This document shows, one piece after another, positions 48,001 to 51,339 of a stretch of 64,000 nt of DNA. Location: contig OZ020303.1 of NCBI GenBank assembly GCA_963971305.1, positions 35,204,106 to 35,268,105 of the forward strand, read 5' to 3'. Below the pieces are notes generated by a model that was not told the origin of the DNA, did no database searches, and saw only the letters and a program-made list of their open reading frames with translations. The position numbers were made by a program, and so were the translations under genes. The stretch comes from Arcuatula senhousia. Taxonomy: Eukaryota > Mollusca > Bivalvia > Mytilida > Mytilidae. Every line of letters starts with the position of its first letter. Position 1 is the stretch's first letter.

Positions 48001-50435
48001 GGCCGACTAATAGAACAAGGTACATTACTGTCACCGTGGCCGACTAATAGAACAAGGTATACCACGGTCACCGTGGCCGACTAATAGAACAAGGTACACC
48101 ACTGTCACCAGCGGCCGACTAATAGAACAAGGTACACCACTGACACCGTGGCCGACTAATAGAACAAGGTACACCATGCACTGCATGTCACCGTGGCCGA
48201 CTAATAGAACAATGTACACCATGCACTGCATGTCACCGTGGCCGACTAATAGAACAAGGTATACCACTGTCACCGTGGCCGACTAATAGAACAAGGTATA
48301 CCACGGTCACCGTGGTCGACTAATAGAACAAGGTACACCACTGTCACCGCGGCCGACTAATAGAACAAGGTACACCACTGTCACCGCGGCCGACTAATAG
48401 AACAAGGTATACCACGGTCACCGAGGTCCGAAAAATTCAAAATTGTGTTAAACGTAATGCTTAGTGATTGTTTTGATTAGTGTTTGGCTGGTAGTTGTAC
48501 TGAGATGATCATCTCAATATCCCTATTATGATAACAGTGAAAGAGGGAGGTTTGGTGCGCCCTTAAACCTGGTTTAACCCACAATTTCTTTTTAAATGCC
48601 TTTACCAAGTCAGGACCATTACGGTCATCAATATTTTTGATATGTCTTCCTTGGTTTGTCTTTTCTCTTGGAAATTTAGATTGATCCTCCAAGTTCGGTA
48701 AGTTTGTTTTTACCTTTATTTATATGGTTTATGTATTACTTATACTATACTTTCAACTTTTTCAATGACATTTCCAAAGGCATTAATAAACCTATTCATA
48801 TTTCATAGGCTCTAAAAAGTATATTCGGCCACAGAATGAAATGACCTCTTGTCATTAATTAAAAAAGACTCTACATTAAGCTTAATAATTATTGAACAGC
48901 AGTGTATATTGTGTTTTCCTGAACGAGATGCTCTTATATTTGTAATAAGCAATATTGATGTACTGGGATAAGTTCCATTGTAGTAAATTAGTTATCAAAC
49001 CAGATTACCATTAATCGAAATATAAATTGATATCTCACCCGATGCAACCCATGGGAGTTCTTAACACTATGCTATAAGTGACTATTTTATAGCTTGCTTA
49101 CTCTACTCTGAACTAACAAATGAAAGTCAAAATGGCAACATAATTTCACACAAACTTTTTAATGGTCTAAGCTATAAGTGACCATTTCACTATAAAATAC
49201 TATTCACAACTCATTTACTATTTACACCAAATCAACTTATTTAGAAGTCAAAATGACGACATAATTTTAGACAAACATTTTAAAGGTCTCAGATTTATCT
49301 AAATAAGCGAGTACTTTATAGCTTACTAACTTTTGACTGAACTAACTAATAAAAAGCAAAGTGGCAACATAATTTCAGACAAACATTTTTTTAATTTTCT
49401 CGCATTCTAATGCCATTTTGTATTAGTGACGATTTTAAAAGTCATTCCATTTCTGAATGGGCTGGGATTCTGGGATTCCAAGTAACACTTTACTATAAGC
49501 GGTTATTTTACATTTCACAAGCTCTCTATTGAAGAAACTAACAAAAGTATGAACCAAAGGGGTACCAATGGGGCATTAAAATGTCAAATTTCGAAAGGGC
49601 AAAAACAAAGCCAGTGAATACGAACGAGAATAGCACCAAGAAACACAAAACATAAAAAAAACACAAAATCAACCGAACAGCAATCAACAACGCGAAGTCA
49701 AGTCGTAACAAAAGTGAACTCAGATGCTCCGGGAGAGTAAGCAGTTCTTGCTTGATATAGCACACACATCGCGTTGCTAATAGTCAAGTCAGCGAGTCAG
49801 GTCCGGAGTACAGAACAACGGAACAAAACCCTATTATAATGACAAACTAATATCTTCACTCATTTTACAGATAGAAATCCCATATTTTTTTTCTATGAGC
49901 AAATAATGTCAGTAAGAATTACAACAACATTTTTCGCGTTCCAACTGTTCATGACATCTGATTAATGAGACATGCAAGACTGTGAAAAACAGCAAAAACA
50001 ATGCTTAAAAGACTCGGAAAGTGCCATGCAAACGAAGTCGTCAAAGGCATTAATTTATGCTCGAAAACTTAACAGTGACACTAAAGCTTAAATATTTAAA
50101 AGGCAAATATGGTTAAAAGAAAATACTATAAATGAAATAACACATTCGTTTGAATAAATAAAACAGAACACAAATGTACCTGATGACAAGTCAACTTTAG
50201 CACAAATACACCTCTATCTAAACACCTTAATACTAAATTGGAAACATAAAACATTTGTTTCTTTTGTTAATTTGGGAATTCCTACCTTTTGATCTGATAT
50301 TCGTATAGCATCGTAGATCTTCCATATCATTTCAGGACCACAACTTCCAACCTGTCTTCCGATTTCAAAGTACCTCGTTATAGGGTTTGTATCCTCAGCA
50401 TAAATTGATTGTTTAAGAATAGAAAACATATCCAT
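1..50435 (-). CDS. SCYL2: SCYL2-like pseudokinase gene, 13 exons, 3' part outside the window
   Basis: The spliced product is recognised as SCY1-like protein 2 from its exon-by-exon match to the remembered animal family. In known members it is a catalytically poor kinase-like protein that works with clathrin and adaptors in endosome/trans-Golgi traffic. Exons: 50286-50435, 31787-31947, 29830-29929, 27180-27224, 26627-26767, 24126-24341, 23456-23572, 11927-12052, 8228-8404, 5176-5298, 2331-2444, 1064-1196, 1-97. They total 1700 nt (566 codons plus 2 nt), open throughout, with GT..AG introns and matching phases. Residues about 20-310 form the kinase fold: HRD reads HRN (168-170), DFG reads GLGF (188-191), the VAIK lysine position is Phe (about 55), while APE (223-225) is kept. 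Residues from about 311 on are HEAT-like. The vertebrate protein is about 930 residues, so the C-terminal third lies beyond position 1. It could be a diverged paralogue rather than the strict orthologue; the family assignment is firm. Confidence 0.88.
98..2330. other. Introns 11 and 12 remainder: nothing recognised
   Basis: AT-rich intron sequence around exon 12. Short frames at 255-470 and 1640-1843 on the plus strand show no recognisable domain and no splice context. Confidence 0.5.
1064..1196 (-). CDS. SCYL2: SCYL2-like exon 12, HEAT-like, residues 491-534 plus 1 nt
   Basis: The acceptor TTTTTTACAG precedes GTTAAGGTA; the donor is GTTG/GTTTGT at 1064/1063, phase 1. It encodes VKVNALTCIDHVLDSLDKM and ILDEVLPLF, matching the family's VNSLVCLGKILEYLDKWFVL. 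Without splicing the frame runs on for a few residues to a TGA at 1035. Using the GTTTGT donor instead joins in frame to exon 13 and restores the family's GIYK. Confidence 0.88.
2331..2444 (-). CDS. SCYL2: SCYL2-like exon 11, HEAT-like, residues 453-490
   Basis: Acceptor TTTTGTAG/GAAGCT, donor GTTCGA/GTGAGT, phase 0, 38 codons. It has no early ATG, so it is invisible to a Met-started ORF scan. The translation EAALNAIGIVKEFLDD and LPRAKSL corresponds to the family's ELCLNIIPTFANLIDY and IPRIKNA. Confidence 0.88.
2755..3050 (+). repeat. Dispersed repeat R2, copy in intron 10
   Basis: About 250-300 bp with landmarks AATGATCAATCTCAT, GCAATGGTCCTGA, a run near GGTTTTATGGCGCCAAACC, and GGTGATCATCTCA. 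The same ordered landmarks recur at 19245, 19845, 26385 (inverted), 41630, 47190 (inverted), 48470 (inverted) and 51340. Small ORFs in it are not conserved as proteins. The family type is unknown to me. Confidence 0.75.
3570..4240 (+). pseudogene. Reverse-transcriptase-like repeat R1, 5'-truncated copy
   Basis: The decayed reading frame matches the better copy at 14563-14976: CCAGCTTATGGAATTTACGT and the following isoleucine/arginine-rich stretch, then the untranslated 3' tail ending near TTTGCTTCTTTC. Stops and frameshifts are present. The 3' end abuts a block that is continuous in the uninterrupted duplicate at 9209, which marks the insertion border. Confidence 0.75.
4800..5140. repeat. Local intronic duplication, partial copy beside exon 10
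   Basis: It repeats the opening blocks of copy 1 (the TTGGTGACGCACA motif and the TCTATTC..gcactct block) and stops about 35 bp from exon 10. It shows many substitutions relative to the other copies, so it is not recent. Confidence 0.6.
5176..5298 (-). CDS. SCYL2: SCYL2-like exon 10, HEAT-like, residues 412-452
   Basis: Acceptor TATTTCAG/GCTACT, donor GCACAG/GTATAT, phase 0. It encodes LNRLDIILAKSPIEEVRSEI and ends STSIQAQ, matching the family's QKMDLLLTKTPPDEIKNSV and PSIQIQ. One exon corresponds to about one 40-residue helical repeat. Confidence 0.92.
5559..8106 (+). mobile_element. Tandem-core element, family 1 (about 16 units of 155 bp), intron 9
   Basis: It starts with AACAAGAGGCTCCCAGGAGC, followed by a core repeated about 16 times at a 153-155 bp spacing (landmark gagctgaac at 5635, 5790, 5945, 6099, 6252, 6405); one unit is about 10 bp short. 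After the last unit comes unique sequence, a GAC-rich microsatellite (8030-8060), then a hairpin 8076-8105 with arms AGCTCACCTGGACC/GGTCCAGGTGAGCT. The hairpin arm resembles the opening sequence at 5584-5594. The layout fits bivalve pearl-type or Helentron-type non-autonomous elements. No transposase is present. Confidence 0.85.
8228..8404 (-). CDS. SCYL2: SCYL2-like exon 9, HEAT-like, residues 353-411
   Basis: Acceptor TCTATTTCAG, donor GTGCAG/GTAAAA, phase 0. It contains ALVPFI and ASKEEYCGIILPVF, equivalent to the family's CTKEEYVKLILPEL. The donor lies only about 120 bp from the end of the 155-bp tandem-repeat element, and the acceptor side lies about 35 bp from a duplicated intronic segment. 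Confidence 0.92.
8440..9570. repeat. Local intronic duplication, copy 2 (intron 8)
   Basis: Colinear with 3060-4600 without the reverse-transcriptase insertion: the TCTATTC..gcactct block, a block around ATGAAATTCACATTA (9049), CCTGGATCAGGTTATT (9209), then an AT-rich stretch ending near AATAACGG. It begins about 35 bp upstream (in gene sense) of exon 9. I see no clean terminal repeats that would make it an ordinary transposon. Confidence 0.65.
9590..10228 (-). pseudogene. Reverse-transcriptase-like repeat R1, minus-strand copy
   Basis: On the minus strand it carries the same C-terminal coding relic (LTLKLLTQGYVAPGLL, KYGISKSQMSADVGLS) and the 3' tail as the 14.6-kb copy. It is interrupted on its 5' side by the inverted-repeat element that starts at about 10229. 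Confidence 0.8.
10229..11371. mobile_element. Element with about 160-bp terminal inverted repeats, intron 8
   Basis: Perfect 30-bp inverted ends at 10231-10260 and 11341-11370 (GAGCCTGTTCATGAGAAAAC outward). Similarity continues inward with divergence for about 160 bp, including matching blocks TCAGGCAAAT and AAGATGGCCGC. There is no long ORF inside, so it is non-autonomous. I could not see a clear target-site duplication; the left flank is an older R1 copy. Confidence 0.8.
11530..11626 (+). repeat. Short two-copy tandem repeat
   Basis: Two copies of about 48 bp with core ACTCACTC.CTCAAAAAA and TTGATG, differing at a few positions. It sits in intron 8 about 300 bp from exon 8. Confidence 0.7.
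11927..12052 (-). CDS. SCYL2: SCYL2-like exon 8, linker to HEAT region, residues 311-352
   Basis: Acceptor TAATTTCAG, donor AAA/GTATGT, phase 0. The translation IKFFNDPVIITLQMLDTID aligns with the family's IPFFDDVGAVTLQYFDTLF, directly after the kinase fold. It follows an 11.4-kb intron packed with repeats. Confidence 0.9.
12235..12820 (-). pseudogene. Reverse-transcriptase-like repeat R1 with visible YIDD motif
   Basis: On the minus strand, positions 12617-12643 read RYIDDVLLV, the catalytic YxDD box of reverse transcriptases. This copy reaches further 5' in the element than the others, and the 3' part is decayed (12240-12480). It is the direct evidence that the R1 family derives from a reverse-transcriptase-coding element. 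Confidence 0.78.
13991..14340 (-). mobile_element. Short tandem-core element, family 6
   Basis: Outer ends CCCCCGCTGC (13991-14000) and GCGGCGGGGG (14328-14337) are near inverted copies. A GTCC-rich microsatellite (14035-14058) lies next to the left end, implying minus orientation. Two core units start at about 14062 and 14185 (CTCCTCTGA, CGCTCAACGGATT, TAGGATT.TT). It shares the architecture of the other tandem-core families but not their sequence. Confidence 0.6.
14550..15265 (+). pseudogene. Best-preserved R1 reverse-transcriptase fragment
   Basis: An open frame from about 14563 to the stop at 14974-14976 (137 codons) encodes the region after the RT palm: IYPPELEIKDTTDS, SYLDLHLEID, TKLYDKRDDFNFP, APAYGVYVSQLIRYSRACGS, LLTQGYVAP, KKFYGRHH. 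This C-terminal block is common in marine-invertebrate RT-domain proteins I remember. The RT core is missing, as expected from 5' truncation. The downstream tail ends TTTGGTGCCTCTTCT, the recurring 3' end of the family. Whether it is a LINE or a Penelope-like element I cannot decide. Confidence 0.8.
15556..15805. mobile_element. About 250-bp foldback element with AAATAAATAATCTGGCC units
   Basis: Imperfect inverted ends: GGACAATCATTTGATTTTGA at the left against TCAGAATCAAATGGTTGTCC at the right, each followed inward by a G/C run and GCTGGCAGTT. The interior holds repeated AAATAAAT(A/T)(A/T)TCTGGCC-like units. A relic of the same family lies at about 29190-29245 (CAAAATCAAATGGTCGTCC). Confidence 0.75.
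16890..17090 (+). repeat. R1 3' tail fragment
   Basis: Decayed R1 tail: TTCGAGTTCACGCTGCTGAA, a TG-rich run, CCGATTTTGTCTTTGTCTTTTC, and TTTGTACACCTTTGCTACTTT. Only the 3' end of the family is present. Confidence 0.55.
17300..17900 (+). repeat. Dispersed repeat R4, copy 1
   Basis: Shares a long block with 30310-30745: CTCGTAACAACT.GGTGGCGA, AATGAACCAACTTTAAAAA, TCCTTGGTTTTT.ATAACTGG, TTTTTGACTCCAATAAACAT, CGGTTGAGTGATTTTCGTCG, AAAGTACTCCGAACGT. This copy is interrupted around 17640-17790 relative to the other. No coding potential or class is recognised. Confidence 0.75.
18990..19715 (-). pseudogene. R1 copy split by an R2 insertion
   Basis: The R1 tail and coding relic at 18990-19245 resumes at about 19530-19715, and between them lies a complete R2 repeat. 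The R1 consensus (from the 14.6-kb copy, inverted) is continuous across this point, so R2 entered R1. Confidence 0.7.
19245..19528 (+). repeat. R2 repeat nested in R1
   Basis: Carries the R2 landmarks in order: TTGAATGATCAATCTCATAG, GCAATGGTCCTGACTTGGTA, GCAGGTTTTATGGCG, GGATATTGAGGTGATCATCT. Confidence 0.75.
19845..20075 (+). repeat. R2 repeat
   Basis: Second R2 copy within 600 bp: ATCAATCTCATATGTCCAT, ATACCGGAAAAATTGAAGAC, GACTTGGTACAGGCATTTCA, GCGCGCCAAACCTCCCCCTT. This copy supplies the uninterrupted sequence used to judge the insertion at 41706. Confidence 0.75.
20430..20860 (+). pseudogene. Degraded R1 copy
   Basis: Recognisable only in pieces: ACCGATTCGTTATTCCAGAG, CTCACCTGTTGTTGTCGTCA, TACTCTTCTGGAGCACCTGA, and a tail with TTTTTGACTTACGACATTCG. 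No open frame remains. Confidence 0.6.
21654..21771. mobile_element. 102-bp palindromic MITE with 8-bp target-site duplication
   Basis: The element 21662-21763 is an almost perfect palindrome centred on CACGTG (21709-21714); arms begin CACAGGCACTTGTTTCTAGA and differ only in small A/T runs. It is flanked by direct 8-bp copies AAATATAA at 21654-21661 and 21764-21771. The 8-bp duplication points to a hAT-like transposase supplied in trans; the family is not confirmed. Confidence 0.88.
21840..22068 (-). mobile_element. tRNA-derived SINE, minus strand
   Basis: Read on the minus strand from 22068, the head GGGGCCTGGTGGCCGAGTGG followed by TCTGAGGCGC is an A-box region of a Ser/Leu-type tRNA. A disrupted B-box-like stretch lies about 70 nt on (GGTTGTTGGATTGATTTCCC). 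The 3' part GGTTGGTGGTTTCCTCTAAG with a nearby CCACCATTAAAACTG-like block resembles the tail domain shared by many invertebrate SINEs. It is not a functional tRNA gene. Confidence 0.75.
22070..23455. other. Intron 7, proximal part: nothing recognised
   Basis: Low-complexity AT-rich sequence with poly-A/T runs between the SINE and exon 7. No repeats shared with the rest of the window were noticed. Confidence 0.45.
23456..23572 (-). CDS. SCYL2: SCYL2-like exon 7, end of pseudokinase domain, residues 272-310
   Basis: The acceptor GAAG/TTAACC is at 23574-23573 and the donor TCACTA/GTGAGT at 23456/23455, both phase 0. It encodes LTQRFGDIAH and later INKDIRYRPTAQ, corresponding to the conserved C-lobe arginine segment (family: NVTPTVRPDADQ). 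The acceptor pyrimidine tract is weak, so the left border of this exon is the least certain of the kinase exons. Confidence 0.85.
24126..24341 (-). CDS. SCYL2: SCYL2-like exon 6, APE motif and alpha-F, residues 200-271
   Basis: Acceptor CTCGTAG at 24343-24342, donor CAA/GTAAAC at 24126/24125, phase 0 both ends. It opens in the activation-loop region (cysteine- and proline-rich), followed by NYIAPEI (APE at 223-225) and SDMFSLGIL, matching the family's SDMYSLGTV that anchors the C-lobe. It ends KQLDQ, also a family signature. An internal ATG at 24299 starts a longer apparent ORF, but the splice acceptor lies upstream of it. Confidence 0.92.
25000..25934 (-). mobile_element. Tandem-core element, family 2, intron 5
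   Basis: Minus orientation. The left end is a hairpin 25000-25026 (ATACGACCGCAA/TTGCGGACGTAT), followed by a GTC microsatellite (25042-25075). Three diverged core units follow (landmark TTACCATAAAAGGAT near 25150, 25314 and 25455; TGATTTTGGGGGTCCCC nearby). The right end TGCGGTCGTAT (25924-25934) is the inverted copy of the hairpin arm. No ORF of note. Confidence 0.8.
26385..26612 (-). repeat. R2 repeat adjoining exon 5 donor
   Basis: Inverted R2 copy (GTCAGGACCATTGCGAT, GGTTTGGCGCGCC) whose edge lies about 15 nt from the exon 5 donor at 26627/26626. It places a second donor-like GTAATA just past the real one. Confidence 0.75.
26627..26767 (-). CDS. SCYL2: SCYL2-like exon 5, pseudo-catalytic loop, residues 153-199
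   Basis: Acceptor TTTTTTAG, donor GAAAG/GTAAGA, both phase 0. It encodes ITEALSYLHN, then LVHRNVCPASVVI and WKLTGLGFAEKI. In active kinases these are HRDxxPxN and DFG; here the catalytic Asp is Asn and the metal-binding DFG is GLGF, so phosphotransfer by the usual mechanism is unlikely. A dispersed repeat ends about 15 nt past the donor, and a second GTAATA donor-like site lies about 20 nt downstream inside it. Confidence 0.9.
27030..27090 (+). repeat. R1 3' tail fragment
   Basis: Only the last about 60 bp of R1: TTTCGGACTTTCGACATTCG, then CCCCAATGGTACTTCTG. Its occurrence alone fits 5'-truncated retroposition. Confidence 0.55.
27180..27224 (-). CDS. SCYL2: SCYL2-like exon 4 (45-nt micro-exon), residues 138-152
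   Basis: A 45-nt exon between TTTTATAG and GTGAGT, phase 0 at both ends. It encodes DYKFIFYEIKAGVLQ, which aligns with the family's DYKLYDVETKYGLLQ at the start of the kinase C-lobe. The fit of both splice sites and of the peptide makes a chance match unlikely. A short phase-0 exon could be skipped without a frameshift, but loss would remove a C-lobe helix. Confidence 0.88.
28186..28276. repeat. About 90-bp imperfect palindrome
   Basis: Centred on CCACGTGG; the inner 22 bp (28222-28243, ACTATTTCCACGTGGAAATA plus GT) are perfect, and the outer arms match through TATATA, an A/T run and GTGTATAT/ATATACAC. It is probably a short foldback MITE; target-site duplications are not evident. Confidence 0.6.
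28719..29087 (-). mobile_element. Tandem-core element, family 7, nested in the foldback element
   Basis: The left hairpin TATACCCCC..GGGGCGTATA (28719-28750) is followed by a GTCC microsatellite (28777-28796) and two core units (CTTTCACAC.ATCT.TGT near 28860 and 29003). The right end AGCGGGGTAT matches the hairpin arm in inverse. Minus orientation. Confidence 0.65.
29150..29245. repeat. Relic of the 15.6-kb foldback family
   Basis: CCAGAATATTTATTAA, AGCCCCCCTCAAAATCAAAT and GGTCGTCCCCTTA match the right half of the element at 15556-15805. The left half is missing. Confidence 0.6.
29830..29929 (-). CDS. SCYL2: SCYL2-like exon 3, residues 104-137
   Basis: This 100-nt exon has no ATG, so a plain ORF search misses it. 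The acceptor TGGTTTTAG at 29931-29930 is followed by T, which completes a serine codon from exon 2. The translation has LAFASEPIYASLGN, equivalent to the family's LAFCTEPVFASLAN hinge. The donor AAAG/GTAAAA at 29830/29829 is phase 0. Confidence 0.9.
30310..30745 (+). repeat. Dispersed repeat R4, copy 2
   Basis: More continuous of the two R4 copies (see 17300-17900); landmarks TTTTTGACTCCAATAAACAT and CGGTTGAGTGATTTTCGTCG in the same order. Lies in intron 2. Confidence 0.75.
31787..31947 (-). CDS. SCYL2: SCYL2-like exon 2, residues 51-103 plus 2 nt
   Basis: The acceptor TTTGTTTCAG precedes GAAGCA; the donor is TGCAG/GTGGGT, phase 2. It encodes the end of the kinase N-lobe: EASVFLFEKK in place of the VAIK strand, then a charged alpha-C helix and the family-typical HPR..I.HPLEE. 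The residue normally occupied by the ATP-binding lysine is phenylalanine, as in known SCYL2 proteins. The intron before it is 18.3 kb, the largest in the gene. Confidence 0.9.
32020..32505 (+). repeat. Dispersed repeat R3, copy 1
   Basis: Shares ordered blocks with 46800-47150: AAATAAAGA..TG/CGGAA, AAAATGGAAAAC/CAATGGAAAACCG, ACAAACAAAAGCTTTG, ATTCCTGGCTTAG, then GGGTTAAACTAGTTTTTTGG or its variant and CCAACCTTC. No coding potential is evident. Confidence 0.65.
32515..32712. repeat. Foldback-like region built of GTAAT/ATTAC motifs
   Basis: Dense GTAATGCA/GTAATTCA motifs on the left and TGCATTAC/GAATTAC on the right; CCAGTG and CACTG occur outside both arms. It looks like a low-complexity MITE with CACTGG-type ends. 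Borders are uncertain and there is no target-site duplication that I can fix. Confidence 0.5.
32715..36500. other. Intron 1, unassigned 3.8 kb
   Basis: Mostly unique AT-rich sequence. A weak internal repeat links 33950-34050 and 34890-34960 (TTATCAAATTTTGATTTATA-like, AAGAAGTACAAACAT). A stretch at 35640-35700 (CCGTGGCCCAGACGATTTA) may be a very old tRNA-derived SINE head. Confidence 0.4.
36101..36129 (+). repeat. (AAAC)n microsatellite
   Basis: About six AAAC units in a row within intron 1. Confidence 0.85.
36502..37065. mobile_element. 546-bp MITE with about 80-bp TIRs and 9-bp target-site duplication
   Basis: Element 36511-37056 has inverted ends starting TAGTCCGAGATTGCTCTGA, alike over about 80 bp with two or three mismatches. 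It is flanked by GGTGATATC at 36502-36510 and 37057-37065. The middle has a second hairpin (about 36750-36790, CTGATCTTGAACTTCATCAA outward). The 9-bp duplication again suggests a Mutator-like source. No ORF. Confidence 0.92.
37511..37779. mobile_element. Palindromic element with an internal duplicated palindrome
   Basis: The outer arms, about 66 bp and seemingly perfect, start ACAGTTATTTAATGCCTGTT and run through a block containing GGGGCAGTCAAACTATTATG. Inside, a hairpin (CAACAG..GGCCTGCGGCC..CTGTTG) with its left flank is present twice in direct orientation (about 37529-37628 and 37629-37727). An 80-codon frame across it is a by-product of the repeat. No target-site duplication beyond a possible TA. 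Confidence 0.8.
38637..39509 (+). mobile_element. Tandem-core element, family 3 (174-bp units)
   Basis: The 5' end is GTCTCGCCTGC (38637-38647). Almost four core units of exactly 174 bp follow (landmark GGGCATATGCATACC at 38840, 39014, 39188, 39362), then a GCC microsatellite (39447-39467) and a 3' hairpin 39484-39509 whose right arm GCAGGCGAGAC is the inverse of the 5' end. Units are over 95% alike by eye, so this array is younger or more homogenised than family 1. Confidence 0.88.
39512..41425. other. Intron 1, unassigned, no gene seen
   Basis: AT-rich; apart from a weak R1 tail at about 40380-40490 nothing is recognised. A 64-codon minus-strand frame at 39912-40106 has no recognisable features. 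Confidence 0.4.
40380..40490 (+). repeat. R1 3' tail fragment
   Basis: Decayed R1 tail with a T-rich stretch, CCCCATTTGTACTCCTTTGC and TTCTT. Weak match. Confidence 0.4.
41430..41605 (+). repeat. Degenerate telomere-like (TTAGGG) array 1
   Basis: Many GGTTAGGGTTAG-type units with variants (GGGTAAGG, GGCTAGG, AGGTTAAGG). TTAGGG is the usual animal telomere repeat; the degeneracy marks this as an interstitial array rather than a telomere. Confidence 0.75.
41630..42510 (+). repeat. R2 repeat split by a TIR element
   Basis: R2 halves at 41630-41705 and 42285-42510 are exactly contiguous when the 41706-42284 element is removed (GGAAAA then ATTGAAGACCGCAA, as at 19921). Confidence 0.8.
41706..42284. 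mobile_element. 579-bp TIR element inserted in R2 without visible target-site duplication
   Basis: The ends GGAGTAGAGCCACGAAGGCC and GGCCTTCGTGGCTCTACTCC are perfect inverted copies of about 21 bp. Comparison with the intact R2 at 19921 shows precise insertion and no duplicated bases beyond an ambiguous A run. The interior is AT-rich with no ORF. Confidence 0.88.
42600..42715 (+). repeat. R1 3' tail fragment
   Basis: GTTTGCTGGTTTTGTCTCTG, CCCTTTCGGACTACCCCATT, GGTACCTCTGCTTCTTTC: the final about 115 bp of R1, 5'-truncated. Confidence 0.7.
42895..43215 (+). repeat. Degenerate telomere-like array 2
   Basis: Runs such as GCTAGGGTTAGGGTTATGG and GAGGGTTAAGGTTAGGGCC, in the same orientation as array 1. 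The two arrays are separated by the R2/TIR-element block and an R1 tail. Confidence 0.75.
43216..46795. other. Intron 1, unassigned 3.6 kb, no gene seen
   Basis: No shared repeat landmarks found. Frames of 60-100 codons (for example 44655-44903 and 46479-46781, plus strand) lack recognisable domains, and their composition matches the surrounding AT-rich DNA. Confidence 0.4.
46800..47150 (+). repeat. Dispersed repeat R3, copy 2
   Basis: Same ordered blocks as 32020-32505 (AAAATGGAAAAC, ACAAACAAAAGCTTTG, ATTCCTGGCTTAG, CCAACCTTC). Immediately followed by an inverted R2. Confidence 0.65.
47190..47385 (-). repeat. R2 repeat, inverted
   Basis: GCCATAAAACTCGGTTTAAT, TACCAAGTCAGGACCATTGC, TTTTTCCGGTATGTTTTCC, GGACATTTGAGATTGATC: R2 read on the minus strand. 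Confidence 0.75.
47988..48424 (+). repeat. Minisatellite, 11 copies of about 37-47 bp
   Basis: Unit core GGCCGACTAATAGAACAAGG joined by TA(C/T)ACCAC.GTCACCG. Two adjacent units carry a longer linker (CATGCACTGCATG). The core is almost invariant. It is not CRISPR-like: no unique equal-length spacers, and the linkers themselves repeat. Confidence 0.9.
48470..48715 (-). repeat. R2 repeat, inverted
   Basis: Begins TTGTTTTGATTAGTGTTTGG, then GAGATGATCATCTCAATATC, CCAAGTCAGGACCATTACGG. It follows the minisatellite by about 50 bp. Confidence 0.75.
49080..49410 (+). repeat. Three diverged tandem copies of a about 115-bp unit
   Basis: Landmark AAAATGGCAACATAATTTCA and variants at about 49128, 49248 and 49358, each followed by (A/C)ACAAAC(A/T)TTTT and preceded by GAACTAAC-like sequence. 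No further structure seen. Confidence 0.65.
49545..49930 (-). pseudogene. R1 copy, minus strand
   Basis: On the minus strand: 3' tail (GGTACCAATGGGGCATT inverse) and the start of the coding relic. Stops after a few hundred bp, with decay near 49900. Confidence 0.75.
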
Positions 50436-50436
50436 C
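50286..50436 (-). CDS. SCYL2: SCYL2-like exon 1 (first coding exon), residues 1-50
   Basis: The ATG at 50435-50433 sits one base after a strong acceptor: a pyrimidine-rich run ending GCAG, with AG at 50438-50437. A non-coding 5' exon is therefore likely further upstream, not located. Translation opens MDMFSILKQS and continues NPITRYFEIGR, which aligns with the family's NPVTREFDVGR. The glycine-rich loop is poor (GSCGPEMIWKI, residues 30-40). The donor is AAAG/GTAGGA at 50286/50285, phase 0. The frame stays open upstream to another ATG at 50534, but those 33 extra residues show no family resemblance and cross the acceptor, so I prefer the shorter start. Confidence 0.85.
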
Positions 50437-51180
50437 CTGCAAAAAGGAGTGGCACATTTTATTTTACAACAAATACTTCTTTCTTCATCCTCTTTCACAG
50501 TTTCTTCGTAATAATTATTTTCAAAGTCAACCATATACAGTGATTTCCTTTAAAAACATAGAAAACCAATTTTACACATCATTTAAAGTATTTTTTTTTA
50601 ATATAAAAAATCCAATAAAAATCACGTGGAGGCAGTTAGACATAAAATAGTCATCAGAGAAAACAAGGGGAAATGAGAGAAGTTTTGATTTCACGATATA
50701 TAGGGCTGTTAACGTATTCTATCGGATTGTTCCAGTCTTGTATTGACAACACTAACTAACTCCGCGGTCAATAAAGGTATACTCTCTGTCGTTGATTCCA
50801 CGGCATGTCTTGTAATTGGTTGATAAGGCTTCAGGTATCTAAGAGAAGCACTCTAAGACGCTCGGATCATAATATATACGTCGTCATTAAACCCCGATGT
50901 TGCGTTAGCTGTGACGTGATCTCTAAATTTGTGTCAGCATTTTCTTTTAAATTAAGTTTTATTATTCCCGGTTCAGTTTCTGAAATAATTTTCAACATTT
51001 ATTTAAGGATGTAACACAGATTTTTTGCATAAAACAAGACACAAATAGTTAGTAAATCTTGTTAAGCAGTAAGTTTATTTTCACAATTTCATCATTTAAA
51101 TAGTCATAACCTTATAAAAAATGATTTAGAAAATATGTAATGAGAGCTTAATGTGGGAGTTTTTTCCTGATAGGACATCA
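50437..51180. other. Upstream flank of the SCYL2-like first coding exon
   Basis: Expected to hold an intron, since an acceptor lies at 50438-50437. The promoter and any non-coding first exon could not be placed; no CpG-rich stretch or TATA context stands out. Confidence 0.35.
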
Positions 51181-51285
51181 GATCTGCTATTAAACACAAG
51201 GTTTTGCTGCTCCAAGGTGGTTGTGTTCACCTTAGAAAATCTTGTTATCTAAACATCATGTACTCGTAGACAAATACAGGTGAAA
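51180..51285 (+). repeat. R1 internal fragment, degraded
   Basis: AAGGTTTTGCTGCTCCAAGG, then CATCATGTACTCGTAGACAA matches the GYVAP..KKFYGRHH coding region of R1. Very short, just before an R2 copy. Confidence 0.5.
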
Positions 51286-51339
51286 ACAAATACAGGATTG
51301 TCGTCAACTTTGCAATATAATTGCAATATGATGGTAAAA

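Noticed and set aside
47988..48424. CRISPR array
   Set aside because: Linkers are not unique spacers and recur within the array; the setting is a eukaryotic intron with no cas genes.
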